64,000 nt of DNA from Devosia sp. (GTDB taxonomy: Bacteria > Pseudomonadota > Alphaproteobacteria > Rhizobiales > Devosiaceae): NCBI RefSeq assembly GCF_017744655.1, contig NZ_JAGIAW010000008.1, positions 1-64,000 on the forward strand, in the 5' to 3' direction. The translations under genes were made by a program, and so were the position numbers. A model generated the notes under the pieces. The model was not told the origin of the DNA, did no database searches, and saw only the letters and a program-made list of their open reading frames with translations. Position 1 is the stretch's first letter, and the number at the start of each line of letters is the position of its first letter. Of the stretch, positions 26,578 to 37,387 are shown piece by piece.

Positions 26578-27732
26578 ATGCGGGTAGGCATTATCGGCCT
26601 TGGCTATCGCTTGGCTTATCTGGCGCGGGTTTTCACCGCTGCCCGGAGTGATTTCGAGATCGTCGGTTATGTCGATCCGGCCCCCGCGGGCCTTCCCTAT
26701 ACCAAGGAGCATGGCGTCTCCGTCGGCAAGCAATATGACAGCCTCGAAGCGCTGATCGACAATGGCAATCTCGACCTGCTGATGGTCGGTTCGCCCAATC
26801 ACATGCATCTCGAGCACATCCGCATTGGCCTCGAGCGCGGCATGAAGCTTTTTGCCGAAAAGCCGGTCGTGACCTCGGTGGAAGACACGATGGCGATTGC
26901 CGAGCTGATCGGCAAATACGGCTCGGACAATGTGATGGTCGGTCTGGTGCTGCGCTATGCGCCGCTCTATGTCGATCTGCGCAAGGCGCAGGCCGAGGGC
27001 AAGCTGGGCAATATCGCCTCGATCGAAGCCTCGGAAACCATCCCACCCTATCACGGTGCTTTCTTCATGCGCGACTGGCGTCGCTATGGGAAATATTCGG
27101 GCAGCTTCATGCTCGAAAAGTGCTGCCACGACCTCGATCTCTATAATGGCGTCATGGGCTGCCGTCCGCGCTATGTGGCGAGCTTTGGTGGCCGCCGCAG
27201 TTTTACGCCGGAAAATGCGCCGCAGGTTTCCGGCATCAACGACATGGAAGTCTACCATCGCAAGCCGTCCGGCTGGATGGGCACCGACAAGGTCTTTGAC
27301 AGCGATGGCGACATCATCGATTTCCAGACCGCCCTCGTGCAGTACGAAAACGGCGCGGCGCTGACCTTCCACACCAATCTCAACGTGGCCGACGATTTCC
27401 GGCGCTTTGCCGTAATCGGCGCCAAGGGCATGGCCGAAGGCGATTTCGTGCGCAATTACTTCAAGGTCACCGACAGCCGCACTTCCGATCGCCTCGAAGA
27501 CAAGACCTATGAAGTCAGCTCGCTCTCGAGCCACTATGGTGCCGACGAGCAGATGGCCGAAGATATCTTGAAGCACCTCGTCGACGGCGCGCCGCTGCCG
27601 GTTTCGGTGGTCGACGCGCTGGAAGCAGGGCTTCTGGCACTCTCCATGGACGAGGCGATGCGCAACAAGTCCGTAGTGGACATGGGTCCCATCTGGCAGC
27701 GTTTCGATGCTGCCCTCGGGCGACAGGGCTGA
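26578..27732 (+). CDS. Gfo/Idh/MocA-family oxidoreductase of the sugar operon
   Basis: 384 residues from ATG 26578, where the protein begins with the Rossmann strand MRVGIIGLGYRLAYLARVF. EKPVVTSVEDT carries the family lysine, and the C-terminal domain has GSFMLEKCCHDLDLYNGVMGCRPRYV, with an active-site histidine/aspartate pair. The first gene of an operon encoding an ABC importer and a hexosaminidase, it likely oxidises or modifies the imported sugar; GH109-like NAD-dependent glycosidase activity is another family possibility. An in-frame ATG at 26530 is the alternative start; 26578 has an ACAGGGAAT ribosome site. Confidence 0.88.
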   Translation: MRVGIIGLGYRLAYLARVFTAARSDFEIVGYVDPAPAGLPYTKEHGVSVGKQYDSLEALIDNGNLDLLMVGSPNHMHLEHIRIGLERGMKLFAEKPVVTSVEDTMAIAELIGKYGSDNVMVGLVLRYAPLYVDLRKAQAEGKLGNIASIEASETIPPYHGAFFMRDWRRYGKYSGSFMLEKCCHDLDLYNGVMGCRPRYVASFGGRRSFTPENAPQVSGINDMEVYHRKPSGWMGTDKVFDSDGDIIDFQTALVQYENGAALTFHTNLNVADDFRRFAVIGAKGMAEGDFVRNYFKVTDSRTSDRLEDKTYEVSSLSSHYGADEQMAEDILKHLVDGAPLPVSVVDALEAGLLALSMDEAMRNKSVVDMGPIWQRFDAALGRQG

Positions 27733-27745
27733 GGAGAACAAGCCG

Positions 27746-28633
27746 ATGACCAGTTCGCGTAGCGCCACCATCTTCGCCCTCGCCCTTCTGGCTCCGGCAC
27801 TGATCTATATCCTGACCATCGTCGCCTATCCGCTGGTCGATACGATCATTCTCAGCTTCACCAATGCCTCGCTCAAGGCCGGCTACGATTTCGTCGGCTG
27901 GGCCAATTACCAGCGCATTTTCGGTGTCGGCAATTTCACCGAGGTGATCGTCCGCACCTTCATCTGGACCTTCTTCTCGGTCACGACCAAGATGGTCATC
28001 GGCATGGCCGGCGCCGTCCTGCTCAATGCCGCCATTCCCGGCCAGGCGGTGTTCCGCATCCTCACCATGCCGCCCTGGATCGTGCCCATGGCCATCGGCA
28101 TCTATATGTGGAGCTGGATGTATAACGGCCAGTTCGGCATGATTTCGGGTCTGCTGCAGAATTTCGGCCTCGTCGGCGGTCCCGTCGCCTGGCTCGCCTA
28201 TGGTCACACCGCCTTCTGGGCCACCATCGTCACCGACGTGTGGATCGGCGTGCCCATGGTCACCATCTATTTCCTTGCTGCCATGCAGTCGATCCCCAAG
28301 GATCTCTACGAGGCCGCCTGGACCGATGGCGCCGGCCGCTTCTACCGCTTCCGCCGCATCACCGTGCCGCTGATGGTGCCTGCCATCATCACCATGAGTC
28401 TTCTCTCGCTCATCGCCACTTTCAACTCGTTCGACATCATCTGGATCCTGACCCAGGGCGGTCCCTCGGGCTCGACCACGACCATGATCATCGACACCTA
28501 CAAGACCGCCATTGGCAGCCGCAAATATGGCGAAGGCGCCGCCCGCGCCGTGGTGATCTGCATCTTCGTGTCGCTGTTCTGCCTCGCCTACTTCCGTGCC
28601 GTCCGCAAGCTCCAGCAGGGAGAAGCCAAATGA
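27746..28633 (+). CDS. Sugar ABC transporter permease 1 (MalF/UgpA type)
   Basis: 295 residues with six predicted membrane segments, beginning IFALALLAPALIYILTIVAYPLVDT. The EAA loop that docks to the ATPase reads LYEAAWTDGAGRFYRFRRITVPLMVP. It is one half of the membrane channel with the next gene. The ATG at 27746 has a GAGGAGA site. The gene overlaps the next permease by ATGA, giving coupled expression. Confidence 0.94.
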   Translation: MTSSRSATIFALALLAPALIYILTIVAYPLVDTIILSFTNASLKAGYDFVGWANYQRIFGVGNFTEVIVRTFIWTFFSVTTKMVIGMAGAVLLNAAIPGQAVFRILTMPPWIVPMAIGIYMWSWMYNGQFGMISGLLQNFGLVGGPVAWLAYGHTAFWATIVTDVWIGVPMVTIYFLAAMQSIPKDLYEAAWTDGAGRFYRFRRITVPLMVPAIITMSLLSLIATFNSFDIIWILTQGGPSGSTTTMIIDTYKTAIGSRKYGEGAARAVVICIFVSLFCLAYFRAVRKLQQGEAK

Positions 28634-29595
28634 GCTTTCATGACTCCAAGGTCACTCTGCCAGCCGGTGCCAATCCTCTGGCCGCCAGCGCCAGTTCTGT
28701 CGCCGAACTCAGCAAAGCAAAGGCAAAGGCCAAGGCTCGCCCCTCCAAGGCAATGATCGACCGCTACCACTGGTACGAAGTTGCCGCCCTTTATGCCGGC
28801 ATCGCGGTCTTTCTGTTCTTCGTGCTCGCGCCCTTCATCGAAGGCTTCCTGGTTTCACTCAAGCCTTTGGCTCAGCTCTTTTCGACGCCCTATAGCTTCA
28901 TTCCGAAGACCTGGTCGTTCGATGCCTACATCAATATGTGGACCTCGGTGCCGGCGCTCGGCATGCACATCTTCAACTCCTTCTTCATCTCCTCGGTGGT
29001 GACGCTGATCGTCGTCGCCATCGTTGTGCCGGCTGCCTATTCTTTCGCCCGCTTCAACTTTGGCGGCCAGGCGCTGCTGCTCGGCATGTTCCTTGCCGTG
29101 AACATGTTCTCGGGCGCCGTGCTCCTGATCCCACTCTTCCGCCTGATGCGCAGCCTTGGCCTGCTCAACACCTATTTCGCCATGATCGTGCCGGGTGCGG
29201 CTTTCCTCATCCCGTCCTCGATCTGGCTCCTGCGCACCTATATGATGCGCATTCCCCGCGAGCTTGACGAAGCCGCCTGGGTCGATGGCGCCAGCCGTCT
29301 CTATACCCTGCGCCGCGTCATCCTGCCGCTCGCCATGCCCGGCATCGTCGTGGTCGCCATCATGACCTTCATCGGTGCCTATGCTCAGCAGTTCATTTTC
29401 GCGCTGACCTTCAACTCCAAGACCGAATTCATGCCGCTGCCGGTGGGCCTCTTCGCCTTCTTCGGCAAGCAGGAAGTGATCTGGAACGAGCTGATGGCAG
29501 CGTCTTTCGTCGGAATCCTGCCGGTCATGATCGTGATCATATTCCTGCAGCGCTATCTCGTCGCCGGCCTGACCGCCGGAGCCGTGAAGCAGTAG
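28630..29595 (+). CDS. Sugar ABC transporter permease 2 (MalG/UgpE type)
   Basis: 321 residues. An extended, lysine/alanine-rich cytoplasmic N terminus of about 45 residues precedes six membrane segments. The EAA loop is ELDEAAWVDGASRLYTLRRVILPLAMPG. It pairs with permease 1. The long N-terminal extension (residues 1-45, including KAKAKAKARPSK) is unusual for this family and might affect assembly. Confidence 0.94.
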   Translation: MSFHDSKVTLPAGANPLAASASSVAELSKAKAKAKARPSKAMIDRYHWYEVAALYAGIAVFLFFVLAPFIEGFLVSLKPLAQLFSTPYSFIPKTWSFDAYINMWTSVPALGMHIFNSFFISSVVTLIVVAIVVPAAYSFARFNFGGQALLLGMFLAVNMFSGAVLLIPLFRLMRSLGLLNTYFAMIVPGAAFLIPSSIWLLRTYMMRIPRELDEAAWVDGASRLYTLRRVILPLAMPGIVVVAIMTFIGAYAQQFIFALTFNSKTEFMPLPVGLFAFFGKQEVIWNELMAASFVGILPVMIVIIFLQRYLVAGLTAGAVKQ

Positions 29596-29634
29596 TGAGA
29601 GGGCCCGAGGGGGCCCAATTCAAGGGAGACTACA

Positions 29635-30852
29635 ATGAACAAGACTATCGGTTTGATGGCCGTATCGATGCTGGCTCTTGCCAGCGCATCGACCGGCGCC
29701 TTCGCCCAGGATGTGAAGGAAATCTCCTTCATCAACTGCGGTGACGAACTGACTGCCGGCTATGCCGAAACCTTCGCCGAGTGGGAAGCTGCCAATCCCG
29801 GCTTCAAGGTCGTTCCGGAAATCGTTGGCTGGGGCCAGTGCCAGGACAAGGTGACGACGCTGGCTGCCGCCGGTACGCCGGTTGCTCTCGCATATGTCGG
29901 TTCGCGTACCCTCAAGCAGTTCGCCCAGAACGACCTGATCGTTCCCGTCCCGATGACGGACGAAGAAAAGGCCTCCTACTACAACTACGTTCCCGACACC
30001 GTGACCTTCGACGGCACCCAGTGGGGCGTTCCGGTCGCTTTCTCGACCAAGGCCCTGTTCTGGAACAAGGACCTGTTCGAAGCCGCTGGCCTCGATCCGG
30101 AAACCCCGCCCAAGACCTGGGAAGAAAAGATCGCTTTCGCCAAGCAGATCACTGAAAAGACCGATGCAGCCGGCTACGGCGTTGTCGCCAAGACCTTTGA
30201 CAACACCATGCACCAGTTCCTGCACTGGGTTTACACCAATGACGGCCTCGTCATCGATGCCGACGGCAATATCGTCCTGAACTCGCCGCAGGTTCTGGCT
30301 GCCCTCACCGCCCTCAAGGACATCGTTCCCTATGGCGAAGAAGGCCCGACCGCTTATGAACAGAACGAAGTCCGCGCCATCTGGCTCGATGGTGGCGTCG
30401 CCATGATCGAAGCCTCCCCGGGTGCTGCCATCCGCGCCGAAGAAGCCGGCATGAACTGGGGCGTTGCCAACCTGCCGCTCGGTCCGGATGCCAAGGGTCC
30501 CGGCACGCTGCTGATCACCGACGCTCTCGCCATCTTCAAGGGCACCGGCGTTGAAGAGCAGGCCATCAGCCTTGCCAAGTTCATCACCACCGGCGACCGC
30601 CAGTGGGATGCTGAAATGGCCCAGGGCCTGACCCCGCTCCGTCCGCTGCACTCCGATGAACTGGTTGCCGAAAAACCGTACTGGAAGCCGTTCCTCGACG
30701 GCATCGAATTCGGTGGTCCCGAGCCGCTGTTCACCGACTATATCGGTCTGCAGAACACCATGATCGAAATGGTTCAGTCGGTCGTGACCGGCGCTGCCGA
30801 GCCTGCTGCTGCCCTCGAAAAAGCCGCCGCTGAACTCGAGCAGTACAAGTAA
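29635..30852 (+). CDS. Sugar ABC transporter substrate-binding protein (UgpB/MalE family)
   Basis: 405 residues with a Sec signal peptide (MNKTIGLMAVSMLALASAS, cleavage probably after GAFA), so it is exported to the periplasm. The mature part has the two-lobe solute-binding layout: ISFINCGDELTAGYAETFAEWEAANPGF, WGVPVAFSTKALFWNKDLFEAAGL and LPLGPDAKGPGTLLITDALAIFKGT. With the GH20 enzyme in the same operon, N-acetylhexosamine oligosaccharides are the best guess for ligand. A hairpin follows the gene. Confidence 0.93.
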   Translation: MNKTIGLMAVSMLALASASTGAFAQDVKEISFINCGDELTAGYAETFAEWEAANPGFKVVPEIVGWGQCQDKVTTLAAAGTPVALAYVGSRTLKQFAQNDLIVPVPMTDEEKASYYNYVPDTVTFDGTQWGVPVAFSTKALFWNKDLFEAAGLDPETPPKTWEEKIAFAKQITEKTDAAGYGVVAKTFDNTMHQFLHWVYTNDGLVIDADGNIVLNSPQVLAALTALKDIVPYGEEGPTAYEQNEVRAIWLDGGVAMIEASPGAAIRAEEAGMNWGVANLPLGPDAKGPGTLLITDALAIFKGTGVEEQAISLAKFITTGDRQWDAEMAQGLTPLRPLHSDELVAEKPYWKPFLDGIEFGGPEPLFTDYIGLQNTMIEMVQSVVTGAAEPAAALEKAAAELEQYK

Positions 30853-30868
30853 GCCTCAGTCCTGATCT

Positions 30869-30896
30869 TGCTGCCGCCCTGAAAGGGGCGGCGGCA
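30869..30896 (+). other. Hairpin after the binding-protein gene
   Basis: A GC-rich stem (GCCGCCC with GGGCGGC, extended by a wobble pair and TGC/GCA) encloses a short A-rich loop. No T-run follows. Such hairpins often stabilise the upstream binding-protein mRNA and lower expression of the ATPase gene. Confidence 0.5.
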
Positions 30897-30958
30897 TCCC
30901 CAAAATATCGAAAATTGCCTGCCCGCGGGAACCGACCCGCCGACCGGAGATGCGAACC

Positions 30959-32035
<1,077 letters not shown>

Positions 32036-32064
32036 GTCCGAGGAGCCCGCTGGGGAGAGGGAAA

Positions 32065-32931
32065 ATGCTCGACATCGTCGGCCTCTTGCAGACCGAGAAG
32101 AACGGCTTTACCCGCTCCGAACGGGCCCTTACGGACATCGTCCTTGCCGATGTCGACTCTGTTCTGAAAATGAGCATTGTCGACCTCGCTGCCCAGGCCG
32201 AAGTGTCGCCGCCCACGGTGACCCGCTTCTGCCGGCGCCTCGGCTGCGACTCCTATGCCGATTTCAAGGTGCGGCTGGCCCAGTCGCGCTTTGTCGGCCA
32301 GCGCTATTTCTCGCCGGCGGCGAGCCCGACTTCGGTGCATGAAATTGCCCAGGGCGTCGTCAACGGCATTCAGTCGATCATCTACGAAACTTTTGAGCAC
32401 CTCGATTTCGGCGCCGTAGAACGCGCCGCCGAGAGCATCGCTAAGTCCAGTTTTATTCTTTCGTTCGGCTCCGGTGGCGCTTCCTCGATGATGGCCGGGG
32501 AGATCGAGACGCGGTTCTTCCGGCTCGGCTTGAAGGTTGCTTCAACTGACGATCATCAGCTGCAATTGATGCGCGTTGCCGCGGCCCCGCCGGGGACGGT
32601 GATCGTTGCCTTCTCGCTTTCGGGCAACAATGCGCAGTTGGCCAAGACGCTGACGGTTGCCGGCGAATATGGGCTGACGCGCGTCGTTGCGACGCGTTCG
32701 GCCTCCATGGTGTCGGCGCAGTCCGACATCCTGCTGCCGGTCAACTGGCATGAAAATGCCGATATCCTGCGGCCGACACCTGGCCGATATGCCTTTCTCG
32801 CTACGGTCGACGTGCTTGCACAGACCGTCGCGACGCGCCTCGGCGCCTCCGCCGTCGCCAGCATGCGGCGCATAAAACATCAGCTCGTCGTCAATCGCGA
32901 CGGCGACGACGGCCAGCCCCTCGGGGACTGA
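32065..32931 (+). CDS. RpiR-family regulator (HTH + SIS domain)
   Basis: 288 residues. The N-terminal RpiR helix-turn-helix is near residues 35-60 (MSIVDLAAQAEVSPPTVTRFCRRLG). The C-terminal SIS domain (ILSFGSGGASSMMAGEIETRF, VIVAFSLSGNNAQLAKTL) binds phosphosugars. Located inside the sugar operon between the transporter and hexosaminidase genes, it probably senses a product of the pathway, such as an amino-sugar phosphate, and may bind the inverted repeat at 26461-26487. Confidence 0.93.
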   Translation: MLDIVGLLQTEKNGFTRSERALTDIVLADVDSVLKMSIVDLAAQAEVSPPTVTRFCRRLGCDSYADFKVRLAQSRFVGQRYFSPAASPTSVHEIAQGVVNGIQSIIYETFEHLDFGAVERAAESIAKSSFILSFGSGGASSMMAGEIETRFFRLGLKVASTDDHQLQLMRVAAAPPGTVIVAFSLSGNNAQLAKTLTVAGEYGLTRVVATRSASMVSAQSDILLPVNWHENADILRPTPGRYAFLATVDVLAQTVATRLGASAVASMRRIKHQLVVNRDGDDGQPLGD

Positions 32932-33014
32932 GCCCAGCCGGACATCGGCTCTAGCAATCATCCGACATGGCATCGCGGTCACGCGGCGCCCTTTGCCAAA
33001 AAAATGAGAAGCAA

Positions 33015-35027
33015 ATGACTGCCAAGTTTTCCCTCGTCACCACCTGGACCCCGGCTTCGGGCAGCGAACCGCTCGGCTATGGGCTTGAGTTGACCAATAT
33101 CGGCGACGAACCGGTTTCCAATTTTCAGCTCGGCTTTTCCGGCCCCGCCCGCGTCGATCCGCATGCGACGCTCGAAAACGGCAAGCTTCTCAAGCGCCTC
33201 TCCAACCACACCCTGATCGCGCCGCCCGATGGCTATGTGCTCGAGCCCGGCGCGACCTGGACCTCGACGGCGCGTGGGCTTTCCTATGGTCTCAGGCACT
33301 GGAGCGATGGCGCGAATTCGGCCTATGTCGTGCTGGAAAATGGCCAGACCGTTGTCATCCCGACCAAGCCGACGCAGGGCAAGGGCCACAATTCGCCACT
33401 GCTGAAGGGCACGGCAAGGTTCCCGGTGCCGGCCAAGGCTGCCGTGCCGCATTCGATCATTCCGTGGCCGAAGTCGGTCGCGACAACTGGTGCGCGCATT
33501 GCCCCGGCCGGGCTTGATCTCAAGCCGCAGGGCGAGGCCGCCAACCGCGCTGCCGCCGCCTTTGCCGGTCTCGTGCACGATCTCTTTGCGGTCGAAGCGC
33601 TGGTGCGTCCCGCTTCGGAAGCCGGCATGCCTGTGCACATCACCGAAAAGGCAGGCATGGGTGCGGAGGCCTATGAGCTCTCCTTTGCCGAGAACAGTGC
33701 CACCATTTCGGCCAGCACGCGCCAGGGCATGTTCTATGGCCTCGTAACGCTCGGCCATATCCTGCGCGGCGCCAAGCAGTATCCGCATACCTTTACCTTC
33801 CCGACGGGCGGTGTCATCGCCGACGAGCCGGGCTTTGCTTTCCGCGGTAGCCATCTCGATGTGGCGCGCCAGTTCTATACCGGCGGCGAAGTCAGCCAGC
33901 TCATCAAGATCATGGCCTGGAACAAGATGAACAAGTTCCACTGGCACCTGACCGAGGACGAAGCCTGGCGCATCGAAATCGATGCCTACCCGGCCCTGAC
34001 CGAAGTCGCCGCCTGGCGCGGCCACGGCAAGGCGCTGCCGCCGCTGCTTGGTTCGGGTCCGCAGCCAACGGGCGGCTTCTATTCTAAGAATGTCATTCGC
34101 CAGATTGTGACGCTCGCCGATAGCCTCGGCATTGCGGTGATCCCGGAAGTCGATATGCCGGGCCATTTCTACGCAGCCCTGCAGGCGCTGCCCGAACTGC
34201 GCGACCCCAACGAACAGGGCGAATACCAGTCGGTCCAAGGGTTCCCCAACAACAGCCTCAACCCCGCGCATGAGCCGGTCTACAAGTTCGTCGAAACCGT
34301 CGTGGACGAAGTGCTGGAAATGTTCCCCGCGGGCATTTTCCACCTCGGCGCCGACGAGGTGCCGCTGGCCGCCTGGTCGGGGTCACCCCTGGCACTCGAC
34401 ATGATCGAGAAGATCGCGGGCCCAGCGATGCGCGAAAAACATGCCAAGCAATTCAATCAGTTGGGCAATCACCACGGCGCCGACGAGATCGAAGGCTCGC
34501 CCACGGCGATCATCCAGGCAGAGTTCATCAAGCGCGTTCACAAGTACATTGCCTCCAAGGGCGCGATCACCGGTGGCTGGGAAGAAGCGGCCCATGGTGA
34601 TGCCGTGGACAAAAAGACCTCCTATGTCATCGGCTGGCGCAATGTGGAGATCAATGCGGCGCTGGCCGAGCGCGGATTCGATATCGTCGTTTCGCCCGGC
34701 CAGCGCTACTACCTTGATATGGCCAATGGCATTTCCTGGGCCGAACCGGGCGCCGGCTGGGCTGGCTGGTCAGGTCCGCAGGAGACCTATGAGTTCGAAG
34801 CGCGCGCCGGTTTCTCGGAAGAGGGGCTGAAGCACCTTCTAGGCATCCAGAGCTGCATCTGGTCCGAAAGCATGACCGACCGCGCCATTTTCGACCGCCT
34901 GGTGTTCCCGCGTCTTTCTGCCATCGCCGAGGCCGGCTGGACGCTGCCCGAGCGCAAGAGCTGGGACCGGTTCAAGTCCATAGTCGGGCTGATGCCGATC
35001 ATGTACGGCAACTGGGCCGCCGAATAA
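33015..35027 (+). CDS. Beta-N-acetylhexosaminidase, GH20 family
   Basis: 670 residues. It removes terminal GlcNAc/GalNAc from oligosaccharides by substrate-assisted catalysis. The N-terminal beta domain (about 1-125) resembles the putative carbohydrate-binding domain of bacterial chitobiases. The TIM-barrel part has FRGSHLDVARQFY, NKMNKFHWHLTEDEAWRIEI and the catalytic Asp-Glu pair in HLGADEVPLAAW (about D447-E448), plus the conserved GGWEEAA and C-terminal QSCIWSE. There is no signal peptide, so it should act in the cytoplasm on imported oligosaccharides. The ATG at 33015 follows a GAGAAG site. Confidence 0.93.
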   Translation: MTAKFSLVTTWTPASGSEPLGYGLELTNIGDEPVSNFQLGFSGPARVDPHATLENGKLLKRLSNHTLIAPPDGYVLEPGATWTSTARGLSYGLRHWSDGANSAYVVLENGQTVVIPTKPTQGKGHNSPLLKGTARFPVPAKAAVPHSIIPWPKSVATTGARIAPAGLDLKPQGEAANRAAAAFAGLVHDLFAVEALVRPASEAGMPVHITEKAGMGAEAYELSFAENSATISASTRQGMFYGLVTLGHILRGAKQYPHTFTFPTGGVIADEPGFAFRGSHLDVARQFYTGGEVSQLIKIMAWNKMNKFHWHLTEDEAWRIEIDAYPALTEVAAWRGHGKALPPLLGSGPQPTGGFYSKNVIRQIVTLADSLGIAVIPEVDMPGHFYAALQALPELRDPNEQGEYQSVQGFPNNSLNPAHEPVYKFVETVVDEVLEMFPAGIFHLGADEVPLAAWSGSPLALDMIEKIAGPAMREKHAKQFNQLGNHHGADEIEGSPTAIIQAEFIKRVHKYIASKGAITGGWEEAAHGDAVDKKTSYVIGWRNVEINAALAERGFDIVVSPGQRYYLDMANGISWAEPGAGWAGWSGPQETYEFEARAGFSEEGLKHLLGIQSCIWSESMTDRAIFDRLVFPRLSAIAEAGWTLPERKSWDRFKSIVGLMPIMYGNWAAE

Positions 35028-35045
35028 CGAAGCCTGAAAAACGAG

Positions 35046-35076
35046 AAGCCGCCGTTGTCAAGCGGCGGCTTTTTGC
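35046..35076 (+). terminator. Rho-independent terminator of the sugar operon
   Basis: AAGCCGCCG (35046-35054) pairs with CGGCGGCTT (35063-35071), followed by a T-run TTTTG. It starts 19 bp after the hexosaminidase stop. Confidence 0.88.
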
Positions 35077-35126
35077 TGTCAGACTGTTAGCATCTGATGT
35101 CACGTTCCGGCGAAATGGGGGATTTC

Positions 35127-35552
35127 ATGAAGCAGCGCACCATTGTCTGTCCGATCATCGAGAATGACGGGGCGATTTTGCTCTGCCGCATGCCGATGGA
35201 CCGCGGCGTGTTTCCGAGTCAGTGGGCACTATCCGGCGGCGGCATGGAGCCTGGCGAGACGATGGAAGAGGCGCTACGGCGCGAAATTCGCGAGGAGCTG
35301 GGTGATCGCTTGGTGATCGAGACGGTGACCCCATTCCGGTTTCGCGATGACAGGCGGATAAAAACCTATGCCGATGGGCGTACGGAAGAGATTTACATGA
35401 TCTACCTGATCTTCGATTGCCACGCGGCGAACCGGGATGTGGTGATCAACGAAGAGTTCGACGAATACGCCTGGGTGCGGCCGGAGGATCTGGCTGCGTA
35501 TGATCTCAATGCTGCGACGCGCGTGACGTTCGCCGCGAAGGGTTTTTTGTAA
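35127..35552 (+). CDS. nudI: Nucleoside triphosphatase NudI (NUDIX hydrolase)
   Basis: 141 residues, the same length as E. coli NudI (from memory), and strongly similar along its whole length: [11 protein letters not shown] at the start, [20 protein letters not shown] followed by ELG as the NUDIX box (GX5EX7REUXEEXGU), and [19 protein letters not shown] in the middle. NudI hydrolyses pyrimidine deoxynucleoside triphosphates. The start at 35127 matches the family start; an upstream ATG at 35097 would add 10 unrelated residues. The high similarity to a gammaproteobacterial protein suggests transfer between lineages. Confidence 0.93.
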   Translation: MKQRTIVCPIIENDGAILLCRMPMDRGVFPSQWALSGGGMEPGETMEEALRREIREELGDRLVIETVTPFRFRDDRRIKTYADGRTEEIYMIYLIFDCHAANRDVVINEEFDEYAWVRPEDLAAYDLNAATRVTFAAKGFL

Positions 35553-35730
35553 TCCACCTCTTTCCTCCACCGCTTGCGGGGGAGGGGGACCGCCGACAGG
35601 CGGTGGAGGGGGGAGCCGTACCCACAAAACCTGCGGCTCGACACCGACCGGCATCACTCCCGTGGCACCCCTCTCCACCACGCTTTGCGTGGTCCCCCTC
35701 TCCCGCGAGCGGGAGAGGAATGGTGGTGGC
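35553..35730. repeat. Dense palindromic repeat block between nudI and the second M81 gene
   Basis: The entire gap consists of GC-rich palindromes: CTCCACCGCTTGCGGGGGAG, a CCGCCGACAGGCGG hairpin, CACCACGCTTTGCGTGGT and CTCTCCCGCGAGCGGGAGAG. The gap lies between the 3' ends of two convergent genes. It could terminate transcription from both sides. Confidence 0.75.
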
Positions 35731-37191
35731 TCACGTGCCCCACGGATTCTCCACCATCGGCCAGATATCCTTGCGCGCCTTGCGGTAGTTCGTTTCCGCA
35801 GGGCGGTTTGGGTAGGGTTTTCCGGCCGAGCAGTAGATGATCTCCGACGCGATCTTCGAGAACGAGTCGTAGAAATGGTTGGTCGACTTGATCAGCAGGA
35901 TTTTTCGCGATTTCGGATCGATGCCCAGGGCCGAATAAAGGCTCGGGTCAAAGCTCTGGGCGCGGGTTGAGTTGAGGATCACGTCGATGCCGTCGAAGTG
36001 AATCCAGGCGGCATCACCAAACGGCGCAAAACTTTCGCCGAAGCGCATTTCGGCGTCGCGGACGAGTTTTTTCACCGTAACGCGCTTGTCGATGGGGCTG
36101 CCGGTATCGGGAGCCGACTTGGCGCCGAAGCGGAGCTGGATTTCGGCGCCTTCGCCGGCGGCAAAGCAGATCTGGACCGCGATCGGGTCCCAGATGGTGC
36201 CGACGGCGACGTCGGTGGCGCCGCGGGAGATGAATTCGGCAAGAAGCACGGTGGCGTCGCCCGCCGTGCCGCCGCCGGGATTGTCCCAGACGTCGGCGAC
36301 GACAACCGGGCCGCTTTTGGCCGCGAGGGCAGCGTCGACGGCGGTCTTTTCATCGACCTGCGCCACCATGGTGGTGCCGCGCATGGCAAAGAGTTCGCGG
36401 CCGAGCTTTTCGGCAAGCGCCGCGCCCTTTTCCGGATCGTTGTCGGTGATCGCAAGAACCTTGGTGCCCATTTCGGGCACGTCGCCGGCCATGAAACCGT
36501 GGACGACGGAAAGGGACAGCAGGCCCTGCTCGGACTTTTCGAGTGCTATCAGCTTGTCGACGAAGCCGCGCATCGGCTGGCGCGAGGTCGGGAAGACGTC
36601 GATCATGCGGCAATCGAAGACCGTCATCACCGGCTTGATCTCGCCTTTCAGGGCGCGGGCGGCGATGTCCCAGAGATCCCGGGCGCGATCGACGAAATCG
36701 GTATGCGGGAATTCCTTGAAATAGACGAAGAAATCGGCGGCCTCAGCGCGCTTTTTCGTCAGGTGGCTATGGGGGTCGAGCTCGGCGCAGACCAGAACGT
36801 CCGGCCCGACGATGTCGCGCACGCGGGAGAGAATATCGCCTTCGCAATCGTCATAGCCCTGCGCGACCATGGCGCCATGAAGGCCGAGGACGACGCCGTC
36901 GACGGGCATGGCGGCGCGAAGTTGGTCCAAAATGGCGTCGCGCAGCTCTTCATAAGTGGTGCGGGCGACAAGGCCGGCAGGATCGGCCCACGAGGCGCTG
37001 CCTTCGATCAGAGTCCAGCCTTCCCTCGCGCAGACTTCGCGGCCGACGGTGATCGGCGCGGTGCAGAGGGTCGGGGTCGCCGGGTGTTCGCCGGGGCCGG
37101 CATGCAGCGAAGCTTCAAAGGCGCGCTTGTCGACGGCGATGGGGGAAAATGTATTGGTCTCGGTGGCGAGGGCGGCTGTGAAAACGCGCAC
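35731..37191 (-). CDS. M81-family (MlrC-like) protein, second copy
   Basis: 486 residues from GTG at 37191, where the protein begins MRVFTAALATETNTFSP. The ATE/HTE-type motif, LGLHGAMVAQGYDDCEGDILS, CAELDPHSHLT and VVVADVWDNPGGGTAGD match the family. It is only moderately similar to the copy at 22935-24368. The GTG is chosen because GGAAG lies 6 bp upstream; an earlier ATG at 37215 would add MFIFWKLL. It is convergent with nudI and divergent from the RidA gene. Confidence 0.88.
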   Translation of the reverse strand: MRVFTAALATETNTFSPIAVDKRAFEASLHAGPGEHPATPTLCTAPITVGREVCAREGWTLIEGSASWADPAGLVARTTYEELRDAILDQLRAAMPVDGVVLGLHGAMVAQGYDDCEGDILSRVRDIVGPDVLVCAELDPHSHLTKKRAEAADFFVYFKEFPHTDFVDRARDLWDIAARALKGEIKPVMTVFDCRMIDVFPTSRQPMRGFVDKLIALEKSEQGLLSLSVVHGFMAGDVPEMGTKVLAITDNDPEKGAALAEKLGRELFAMRGTTMVAQVDEKTAVDAALAAKSGPVVVADVWDNPGGGTAGDATVLLAEFISRGATDVAVGTIWDPIAVQICFAAGEGAEIQLRFGAKSAPDTGSPIDKRVTVKKLVRDAEMRFGESFAPFGDAAWIHFDGIDVILNSTRAQSFDPSLYSALGIDPKSRKILLIKSTNHFYDSFSKIASEIIYCSAGKPYPNRPAETNYRKARKDIWPMVENPWGT

Positions 37192-37387
37192 GAGAAGCTT
37201 CCAGAAAATGAACAAATGAAGGTGCCGAAAGACAGGTCGGCAATTGTGACACTAGCATATCGTTTGCAGGGCTTCACGTAAGAAATTTACATTCTTTGGG
37301 GTGGCAGGCGGGGGTTTTGGGTATATTTTCGGCCAATCCTGCGCCAAAAGAGTAATAGAATTTCATTTTGCCTCAGAGGAGGGCCTT

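Noticed and set aside
35998..37281. Long plus-strand frame opposite the second M81 gene
   Set aside because: It is antisense to a complete gene with recognisable family motifs. Its own translation is low-complexity Gly/Asp/Ala with no known domain.
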